Source of the DNA: Chloroflexota bacterium
GTDB lineage: Bacteria > Chloroflexota > Ktedonobacteria > Ktedonobacterales > JADMIN01
NCBI GenBank assembly: GCA_021323855.1
Contig: JAJPKE010000011.1
Location: forward strand, 1 to 58,841
DNA: 58,841 nucleotides
Direction: 5' to 3'
Shown here piece after piece: positions 19,170 to 27,900 of the stretch (the first letter of the stretch is position 1; each line of letters starts with the position of its first letter). The notes under the pieces were generated by a model. It was not told where the DNA came from. It made no database searches and worked only from the letters and a program-made list of their open reading frames with translations. Made by a program: the position numbers and the translations under genes.

Positions 19170-22038
19170 GGAGTGGTGTGGGCAGCGGTGTAGGCATGCC
19201 AGCGCGAACGATCATCACAAAGTCATAGGAGCCGTCGGTCGGGCCAAGCGCCTGACGGGTCCAGAGCCAGGTCCAGAGGCGATTAGCGGCTCTGCCCATG
19301 TTGAATGGCTTGCCGGTTTGCTTGCCATAGGAGAGATAGTCGCCCAGGCCGATGCCATAGAGCAGGAAATTCGACTGCGGGCAGGCATGCGTCTTTGTCT
19401 GCACGCATGGCAGCGGCTTGTAGCCCTCATCCCACCAGGAGCGCAGCTTATAGTGCTGCTGCTGATAGCCGGTCGGATGCTCTGCCATGAACGTTTGCGC
19501 GTCCGCGCCGTTCTGGTCGCCAGCGGGAAGGAGCAGCAAGACATCCACGGGATGCTGTGCCACATAGGATGGGTCGCCAGAGGGATAGTCGAAGACAGCG
19601 TTGGGATAGTCGCGCAGATACCAGTAGAAGGGCCACTCTTCGCCCGCGCCGACGGCGATGCGGAGCTTATGCTGGCCACCATACAACACCTGATCGGCAT
19701 GGTTGATGTAGGCCATAATCGAGTCTACATCCTGCGTCGTCTGCTCATAGACCATCATCTCGTGCGGGCCTTCCGCCGCGTCTTTATGCGTCAGCACCAG
19801 CATGCCGTAGACCATTGGAATCAGCAGTACGAGCGCGCCGAAGACGCCGAGAATAGAGACTGCTGGCTTCCATGCGCCAGATTGGAACGACGACGCGAGT
19901 CCTGGACGCAGCCGCTCTCTGGCGAAGGCGACGCAACCTTCCAGCGCGCGCCCAACCACGATGCCCGCGAGCAGCATCAGCGGCAAGATGATATGGATGG
20001 AGAGCCAGGGCATCTTCTCGCCGGCCCAGGAATAGAGGCCCAGCGAGATCACGAACCACCAGACCAGGAAGAGACGGAAGCGTGTCGGGCGCACCAGCGC
20101 ATAGACGACGCCGATCAAGCCAAAGACAACCGCCAATTGCTCATACATCGGGATCAGCAGCAGATAGTAATACCAGGGCTGGCCGCCGCGCGCCACGTTC
20201 TGCTGCTCGATCCAGTAATACAACCCCTGCCAGATGCCACGCCCGATGCCCTGCTCGAAGCCCTGTCCCCAGGAAGTGACGAAGCCAGTGCCAGGACCGA
20301 AGATACCCATCGGCGGAATCGTCCAATACAGCACGGCAAAGATCAGCCAGCAGACGACAAACGCCACGAACCAGTAAATCCAGTTGGTGCTAAAGAGCGT
20401 CCAGAGGAAATGCTGGCGGTTGGGGTCCAGCCGGTCGCGGGTGCGCCTGGCCCAGCGGCTCGGCGCCGTCAGCACGGCATCCACCTGTTCGACACGGCTG
20501 TGATAGACCGGCTGCCCCTCGACGACAAAGCTCTCATCTTCGCTATAGGCATTATACTCCGGCTGCGCGGCGCTGAGCGCATCCTCACGATACATCTGCC
20601 AGATCAGCGTGCCGATCACCAGCAGCGCAACGACGATGCTGCCATAGAGCAGCACAGCGACCGAGGTGTTTTCCAGATGCTGCACCTGAATATCGCTCTG
20701 CGACTGGTGCGCATTGATATACGCGCTGAGACCGTTCAGTGTCCTTAACGCCACCAGACCCAGCGCGCTGGCAATCGCTCCCAAGAGCGCCAGCAGACCG
20801 GCGCGGCTGAAGAAGAGGCGTTCGCCCTGCGTCAATGTCTGCGGCAGCAGGTTGGCGACGCTATAGGCCAGCTCCCAGACAAATAGCACCGCCAGGAACG
20901 AGCCAAAGATCGCAAAGGTCAGGTACGTGCCCTCGAAGGTGGCATAGGCCAGCACCGTGGCGGCGAAGAGGCCGATGAACCAGCGCATCTGGCGGTCGTG
21001 AGCATAGCGCACTGCGCAGACGACCATTGCGAACATGAAGAAGTTGAAATAGATGTCTTCACGCAGGAAGCGCGAGAAATAGACAAAGCTAGGCGAGACG
21101 GCCAGCAGGAATGCAGCAGCCAGCGCGCCATAGCGGCCAAGCTCGCGCCGCAGCCCCAGCGGCAACACGACGATGCCCAGGCCGAAGGTTGCTGGCAGGA
21201 TACGCGCGGTGTAGTCGTTGATCCACGGATTGCCAGAGACGCCATGCACAAAGATGGCTTGCAGGCCACGCACGATATCAAAGACGAACGCCTCGGCATG
21301 GAACTGGAAGGGACCGTGTAGCAGCGGGTCATACTGGTAGCCCGGAGGATAGCTGGCGAATTGCAGCGAGAAGTAGGCGTGCATGCTTTCGTCGTGGTGC
21401 AGCGGCTTATCGCCCAAACCCCAGAAGCGCAGCACTGCGCCCAGCAGAATCACGCCGATCCAGAACCACTGCTCGACGGTAAGTGAACGTATGCGGTCCC
21501 AGGTGGCACGCGGGAATCGCTGAAACCGCGTTGCTAATGGTTCGCGCTCGGTCTCTAGCTCTTCATCATGCTCCGCGACCGGCGCCTCATCTTCTTCCGG
21601 CGCGGTGACACTCATCGCGGTTGCTGTGGGGAGCGTCGCAGTTGCCTTTGCAGACGTTGCTATCGTCGCTCTGCTGGCAGTGCCGTTGGCTTTCGCGCCA
21701 TTTGCGCCATTTGCGCCGTTTGCCTTAATAGTGTCAGTTGGCGTTGTGACGCGCGATTTTGCGCCATTGCCATTCACACCATTCGCGCCATTCGAGCCAT
21801 TCGCTGCTTTTGTGGGACGTGGGGCAGGCGTTTTGGACGTGGAGAGCGCAGCAGGCGTGGCAGCGGACGAAGCGGTGTCAGCGGATTGCTGCGCTGCCTT
21901 GAGCCGCTGTGTGTTGCGCAGAGCGCCAGACGGCAGCGCCAGCGTTGCCGCGCCGGAAGCATTGGATGCAGGCGCGACGCTGATGTTGCGCGCCGCGCGG
22001 CGACGCGCCTTCACTCCGCGTTTCGGTGTCTGCTGCAT
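19147..22038 (-). CDS. TIGR03663-type large membrane glycosyltransferase-like protein
   Basis: The product (~963 residues) begins with ~150 disordered Ala/Thr/Asn-Gly-rich residues (NGANG repeats), then a dozen or more membrane helices. The first luminal loop has GLGDKPLHHDESMHAYFSLQF, the acidic HHDES motif typical of GT39/ArnT-like GT-C enzymes that use polyprenyl-linked sugars. Known members of this family are uncharacterised. I infer transfer of a sugar to a surface glycan or protein. The ATG at 22038 has GGGAG upstream; a GTG at 22098 would add 20 basic residues. It lies in the operon 29974-18342, nine bases or so from its upstream neighbour and overlapping rnc downstream. Confidence 0.8.
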   Translation of the reverse strand: MQQTPKRGVKARRRAARNISVAPASNASGAATLALPSGALRNTQRLKAAQQSADTASSAATPAALSTSKTPAPRPTKAANGSNGANGVNGNGAKSRVTTPTDTIKANGANGANGAKANGTASRATIATSAKATATLPTATAMSVTAPEEDEAPVAEHDEELETEREPLATRFQRFPRATWDRIRSLTVEQWFWIGVILLGAVLRFWGLGDKPLHHDESMHAYFSLQFASYPPGYQYDPLLHGPFQFHAEAFVFDIVRGLQAIFVHGVSGNPWINDYTARILPATFGLGIVVLPLGLRRELGRYGALAAAFLLAVSPSFVYFSRFLREDIYFNFFMFAMVVCAVRYAHDRQMRWFIGLFAATVLAYATFEGTYLTFAIFGSFLAVLFVWELAYSVANLLPQTLTQGERLFFSRAGLLALLGAIASALGLVALRTLNGLSAYINAHQSQSDIQVQHLENTSVAVLLYGSIVVALLVIGTLIWQMYREDALSAAQPEYNAYSEDESFVVEGQPVYHSRVEQVDAVLTAPSRWARRTRDRLDPNRQHFLWTLFSTNWIYWFVAFVVCWLIFAVLYWTIPPMGIFGPGTGFVTSWGQGFEQGIGRGIWQGLYYWIEQQNVARGGQPWYYYLLLIPMYEQLAVVFGLIGVVYALVRPTRFRLFLVWWFVISLGLYSWAGEKMPWLSIHIILPLMLLAGIVVGRALEGCVAFARERLRPGLASSFQSGAWKPAVSILGVFGALVLLIPMVYGMLVLTHKDAAEGPHEMMVYEQTTQDVDSIMAYINHADQVLYGGQHKLRIAVGAGEEWPFYWYLRDYPNAVFDYPSGDPSYVAQHPVDVLLLLPAGDQNGADAQTFMAEHPTGYQQQHYKLRSWWDEGYKPLPCVQTKTHACPQSNFLLYGIGLGDYLSYGKQTGKPFNMGRAANRLWTWLWTRQALGPTDGSYDFVMIVRAGMPTPLPTPLHEQPAQP

Positions 22039-22106
22039 AAAACTTGCTCTCCCACTTTTTCCTTTGCGCCCTCGCTTTGCGCCTTTGCTTTGAGCCACTG
22101 GCGCGT

Positions 22107-24896
22107 TTAGGGCACCGCGTAGATGCTCACGCCATCGCGCTGATAGATCAGGTGCAGAAATGCGCCGAATCTAGCGAGATTGGCATTCGCATAGAGATCA
22201 CGCTCCAGATACCCCACATAGACGTAGCGCACATGATATTGACGCAGCAGCGCCAGAACGGTTCCCGCATCGGGATTGGTATAGATTTCGTTGACCACCT
22301 GCGCGCGCTGGCCCAGGATATCGCCCTGACCCTGTTGTGGCAGCCAGTTGATGCGCCACTCGCCCTCATGCCCGCCCGGCCAGCCAATCAGCGTCGGCAT
22401 GCCGGTGAAGGCAGAGATGCGGCTGTAATAGCTCCATTCGCATCCCGGCGCTTCTAGAATCACCGGCGACCCCTGGATATGTGTATTCAGCCAGGCAATC
22501 GCTTCGTTGTCGTGCAGATCGGTGCCATTGTAGGCGCCACATTCTGGCGAATTGACCGGCTGGTTCGCCATATAGGCCGTGCCATCTAGTGTGGCATGTG
22601 TGCCGGACGGCAACGTGAAATTATTCGTCACATACGAGGACGCCAGCACTGGATAGATCAATGCAGCGCCAATCAGCACCACCAGCGCCCCTATCCATAC
22701 CAGCATACCCGCTGCGCCCAGCCATCGCAACGCTGGTGGGAATGACGGTGCCTGCGTCCACTTGCGCGCGCCGGATGTTGCAACGCGCTGCCTATCCAAC
22801 GGCGCGCGTGTCACGCCTTCCAGATAGTCCTCGTCATCCTGGCTGTCAAGATTACTGGTGGCAAGAGACATTCCACCTTGCTGCATGGCAAGGGCCAGCG
22901 AAGCGTGCGCCGGAGCCGGTTCGCCACGTCGCTCTGAAGTCACCTCTTCGCCAGCGGGCAGCGCAAGAGCGAACGACGGCGGCAGCGTGGCGAACGCCCG
23001 CGCAAAGACACGCCGCGCCGCGCCCAAGAGCAGCATCAGCGCCGGACCGCCGCAGATACCCAGCAACAGCCACGCCTGATAATAGAGCTTGAAGACCGTG
23101 TTCATGCGGTCCTGAAAGATGTCGCGCAGGAAAACGACCTCGCAGGCAGCGATCAGCGCCGCCGAGGTGCCGATCAAGATCAACAGGAAGAGTTCGGCGC
23201 GCTGGCGTTCTTCCGTGCGCTCATCTATCGGCGCTATAGACATTACAGAATGAGCCGCAGCGCCTTCGTCTTCATCCTGTGCTTGACTGGCTGGGAAGAT
23301 GTAGCGCAACGTCAGCGCGGCGCAGCAGATGACCAGTAGGAACCCCCAGAAGAGTGTCCAACCCTGATTCTGCTGGCTGGCGTTGGTCCAGAGCGCCAGC
23401 AGCGCAAAGACGACGCCCAGCGCGGCACCAGCGATACCCTGCGCGTGCCGCTTCAGCGCCGCGCCTGCATCAGCGGGCGAGAGCATGCTCAGCATACCTA
23501 GATCATCGCGGCGCACTATCGGCGCCAGCGCCCGCGCGCCCCAATAGAGCAGCAGCGAGAGCGCCAGGAAGAGCGGCAGGCCAAAGATGGCGATTTCGTC
23601 ACCGATGGGCGAGCGGTCAGCGGTGGCGACCAGGCCGATACCCTGCGACGGCGAGACGAAGCCGCGATAGAAAGGCATGTAGAGCAGCAGCGAGAGCGCC
23701 ACCAGCAGCGCAGCGGGCGCAAAGAGGTCCAGCAGGAAGAGCGAACTCCAACGCCGCCCATGCGCCAGCCATTGCTGCACCGCCAGCGCCAGCAGCGCCA
23801 GCCCCAGGTACGTCGGCAAATCCCAGCCGTTGATGGCGTAGAGGCTGCCGATGGCGATGGAGAGCGCGCCAAGCGTATAGATGCCTGCGCGACCACGCCC
23901 GAAAACACGGATGCCCATATCTTTTGCCAGCAGCAGGTTGAGCGCGATACCCACGGCCAGCGCCGCGAAGGGCAGGGCCAGCACATGCGCATGCAAATCC
24001 GCGAGGGAGAAGCTGAACGCCGGGAACTCGTTGATGGTGTTGGGAATGACGCGCGACGGATTCCACCACAGTTGGAAGTTCATCCAGAGGTCGCGGTGCA
24101 GCCACCACGCCCAGGGATTCTGTCCATGTCCGGCGAGCGTGTGGGTCCAGGCGACGGCATTTTGCCACCAGAGTTGCGCGCTGTTGAGGTTGCCTAGCAC
24201 CAGCACCAGCAGCACAGAGAAGAAGCCGAACGGCAGTGCGCGATGCAGATTCTTCTCCGTGCGCGAACGCACGACAGCCGCGAGATTGGTGGCGACGCCG
24301 AAGACCGCGACGGCCACCAGTCCCAGAATCAGCGCGATGCCGAGATTGAAGGCGGTGCCCGGCTGCGTGCCCAGCACTTTGGCGATGGAGGCCAGCAGGA
24401 AGTGGCCGAAGTAATAATAGTTGATTGGCGCGCCACTCAGCCAGGGGTCCGGCGGCGGCAAGTGTTGCGTGCGCCAGAGCGAACTGAGGAACGCCACATC
24501 CATGAACTTTTCGGTGCCAGAGACGCCGGGATTAAACGAGCGTATCCACGCCATCAGCAGGAAGCCGAGAGTAAAGATCAGTTCGCTCGCCGCGATATAG
24601 AGCGGGCGCTCTTTGACGAGGCGGATCACCTCAGCGCGCAGGCTTGTCTTGCGCCATAGCACCAGGTTGAGCGCGGCAAAGGCCAGAAAGGTGCCAACGA
24701 TCCACGCGCCGTTATAGGGTAGTGCGGTGATGATGCTGAGCGGGAACCAGATCAGCCAGCCGACGATCAACAGGCAGAAGGGTTTGCTGAGCGACCAGCC
24801 ACGGTCCGGCAGATTGGCGAAGACGGTGGCCGTGAGCGGCATCCCCACCAGTCCCAGGACTTCGATCACTAGCCACCAGGAAAACAGCAAACCCAT
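22107..24896 (-). CDS. DUF2298 (Chlor_Arch_YYY) membrane protein
   Basis: About 929 residues, highly hydrophobic with many membrane helices. The family signature is clear: GTEKFMDVAFLSSLWRT, PPPDPWLSGAPINYYYFGH and the later FPAFSFSLADLHAHVLALP. A soluble, partly acidic/basic linker near residues 610-740 precedes the last helix and a C-terminal extracytoplasmic domain. The INYYY-centred motif gives the family its YYY name. Function is not established; its neighbours suggest an undecaprenyl-linked glycan pathway. The ATG at 24896 lies five bases beyond the end of the upstream gene; a TTG at 24905 overlapping the upstream stop is also possible. Confidence 0.82.
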   Translation of the reverse strand: MGLLFSWWLVIEVLGLVGMPLTATVFANLPDRGWSLSKPFCLLIVGWLIWFPLSIITALPYNGAWIVGTFLAFAALNLVLWRKTSLRAEVIRLVKERPLYIAASELIFTLGFLLMAWIRSFNPGVSGTEKFMDVAFLSSLWRTQHLPPPDPWLSGAPINYYYFGHFLLASIAKVLGTQPGTAFNLGIALILGLVAVAVFGVATNLAAVVRSRTEKNLHRALPFGFFSVLLVLVLGNLNSAQLWWQNAVAWTHTLAGHGQNPWAWWLHRDLWMNFQLWWNPSRVIPNTINEFPAFSFSLADLHAHVLALPFAALAVGIALNLLLAKDMGIRVFGRGRAGIYTLGALSIAIGSLYAINGWDLPTYLGLALLALAVQQWLAHGRRWSSLFLLDLFAPAALLVALSLLLYMPFYRGFVSPSQGIGLVATADRSPIGDEIAIFGLPLFLALSLLLYWGARALAPIVRRDDLGMLSMLSPADAGAALKRHAQGIAGAALGVVFALLALWTNASQQNQGWTLFWGFLLVICCAALTLRYIFPASQAQDEDEGAAAHSVMSIAPIDERTEERQRAELFLLILIGTSAALIAACEVVFLRDIFQDRMNTVFKLYYQAWLLLGICGGPALMLLLGAARRVFARAFATLPPSFALALPAGEEVTSERRGEPAPAHASLALAMQQGGMSLATSNLDSQDDEDYLEGVTRAPLDRQRVATSGARKWTQAPSFPPALRWLGAAGMLVWIGALVVLIGAALIYPVLASSYVTNNFTLPSGTHATLDGTAYMANQPVNSPECGAYNGTDLHDNEAIAWLNTHIQGSPVILEAPGCEWSYYSRISAFTGMPTLIGWPGGHEGEWRINWLPQQGQGDILGQRAQVVNEIYTNPDAGTVLALLRQYHVRYVYVGYLERDLYANANLARFGAFLHLIYQRDGVSIYAVP

Positions 24897-24901
24897 GAAT
24901 C

Positions 24902-27900
24902 TCAACCCATTACCTTATAGATGATGACATCACTATTTTCATACACGATGCTGAGCGCGCCGCCCTGCTGAAGCGTGCTGAACTTATCCAGCGCGCCCGA
25001 CGACATTGGCACGCAGGCGTTGCTCTGCATGATGTAGCAGGTGCGCTCCTGCTGCCCCAGATACACATACTGTACGTGATACTGATGCAGGAAGCTGAGC
25101 GCCGCGTTGGGGTCCGTCGTGCCCCAGAAGCTCTGCACATCATCCTGGCGCGGGAACACCTCATCGCCGTAGCGTTGCTCGTATTCGCGGCTGCCCCAGC
25201 CCAGCACATCCGGCAGGCCGGTATATTCAGAGACGCGCCCGTACCAGTAATAGTTACCGTCGCTTGCCTCAACAATGGTCGGGTCGCCGGCGATATGCTC
25301 GTTGATCCAGTTGATCGCCGCATAGTCGCCTGGATACCAGCCGCGCATATAGGCCATGCCGTCGAGCGAGAGACCCTGCGGCTGGACGCCACCGGGCGGC
25401 GGCTGCACGGCGGCCCACCACTGCGGGTCAGCCACACGCGCCGCCGTGCCCGAGACCAGGAAGATCGTAGAACCGAAGAGCAGCGCCACGAAGATCACCA
25501 CCCAGACCAGCCGTAGCGCGCTCAGGCTGGAGACGCGCAGCAGCCAGGAGAAGAACGGCACACCCGCCAAGTCTACGTGTGCCGGTCCTTCTGTCTCTTC
25601 AGACGCGGCGCTGGTGGTCTCTGGTTCCCCGTCCACGCTAGCAGCACCGGCGTAGTCGTCATCATAGTCACTAGCGTCTCTGGATTCGTCATAATCCGCC
25701 GGTTCCACCGCCGCAGCATCGCCCGATGCGGTGGCAAAGCGCACTGACGGCATAGAGCGCATATTTCGCATGGCAGGCGCGAAGATTGGGAACACGCGCC
25801 CGATCAGTTGCGCGAAGATCAGCGCGCCGCTGATGGCGAAGAAGGTCCACACCTGATAGTAGAACTTGAAGACGGTGTTCATGCGCTCATACGGCGAGTT
25901 GTCCAGGAAGTCACGCACGTAGATAAACTCGACGCCCAGCGCCACGATCAGCCCCAGCAGCAGCAAGAGATACGTCATCAGCTTGAGCGGCTGGTGGCGT
26001 GTATCGAGCGCCAGATAGAGGCCGACGCCGATCAACAGCAGCAAGAGCGCCTTGAGGCTGATGAGGAAGGCGATGACCAGCACCAGCGAGCCGAAGCCAA
26101 GCAACAGCCAGAGGCGCGTATCGCGGTCGCCATACGTCCCCTCGGCCAGCCCGCGCGCCGTTCGGCTCGCCTCCAAACGGTCGTGCAGTTCCACGAAGAG
26201 GAAACTGGCGATCAGGAAGAGCCAGATGCCAAAGAGCGTGGCGAACTGGAACGGGTTGGTCGCCGTGTTGGCGGGTCCGGTGCCGGAGACGAAGTTCTGA
26301 TAGTTCGCATGGAACGGGAAGAAGAGCAGGTACGTCGCGGCGAAGGTCAGGCCGAGCGCGACCACGTAGCCACGTAACACCGGCCACGTCAGCCGCCGGC
26401 GAATCGCCGCCCAGCCGCCGTTTGAGCCAAAGGGCAGCGCCCAGAGCGCCAGACCAATCGCAATCAGCAGACCGTAGGTTGGCACGTCCCAGGTGCTCGT
26501 ACACCAGGCAGTGCCCAGCGCCAGCGCCGCCACCGCCAGCGTCGGGAATGTGCGCCGCCAGCGTCCACCGTCGCGCTTCGCCGCCAAGAGCAGTGAGGCG
26601 CAGCAGCCGATCAGCAGCACGACAATCGGCAGGTCTATCACGTGGGCGTGCAAATCGGCGTAGAGATAGCTCCAGAACGGGAACTCATTGATGGTCGTCT
26701 GCGCGCAGTTGGGAATCGGCACGCCGGAGAGTTGCTCGCAGGGGATGACACGGCTGCTCTGCCAGTAATCGAAGGGCGGTATTGGTAGCCCCGCCAGCGC
26801 CGAACGCAATTGATTGAGCATCTGCCAGAGGCCGTCCAGGTTGCAGACGACCACCAGCGCGACGCCACCGGCCAGCCCTGCCCACCAGCGTTTCGCCAGC
26901 GACGCCACCACCGAGAAGGCGGCGCTGAAGGTCAACCCGAAGAGCAGCGGAATCGCCAGATTGAAGGCGGTGGTCGGTACGATGCCGGTTAGCTTGATGA
27001 GAACGGCGATGAGATACTGGCCGTAGTAGTAATAATTGATGTAGCCGCCACTGAACCAGGGGTCATAGGGCGGCATGTAGCGGCTGCGCAGGATAGCGTT
27101 GAGAAATGCTAGCTCCATGGGCTTCTCGCCGCCGCGATAGATATGCCAGAGGTCGGGGTCCAGCCCGCGTATATAGGTGAACGCCAGGAACGCCACCAGG
27201 AAGCCGATTTCACAGATCAGCAGCAATTTCCAGCGGTCGCGCAGGAACGCCAGCATCTCGTGCCGCCGCCGGTACGCCAGCGCCAGCCCCGCGAGCGCCA
27301 ACAGCAGAAACGCCAGCGTCACCGCCCAGCGGTCGAACGGCAGAATCGAGAGGCTGGATGGCAGCCAGATGACATAGGCCAGGATCAGCAGCCCCAGCAG
27401 TTTGCTGAGGCCCCAGCCACGGTCGCGCAGGCCGGGGAAAACGCTGTAGGCCAGCGGGAAACTGATGAGGCCGAGCAGTTCGATGATGAAGAGCCACCAG
27501 AAGAGCGGTATCTGGTTGGCGATGCTCTGCGGCGAGAACTGCACGAAAAGTGGCTGTGACTGCGCATCGGCGGCGGCATCCTGCGGCGAAAGCAGCAGCG
27601 ACTTCTGCGCGCCGGAACGCGAAGCGGTCGTCGTCAGGTTCAGGCCGTTGGTCAACTGCGCTAGAATCGCGCCCGACGTGAGGCCCGCGCCGTTGCGAGT
27701 GAAAATCCAGACGGGCGGATGGTCATAGACGGAGAAGCTCTCGTCGGCGCTGCTCTCGTTCAATTGGAAGCCAAGCACCTGCGGGTGATACTCGAAGTGC
27801 GCGGCCAGCGAGAAGCCCAGCTTGCCAGCGAAGAGCAACTGGTAATAGCGCGTCGTCATCGGATAGCGGTCCGGCAGCTTGGGGATAGAGCGCAGGAGCC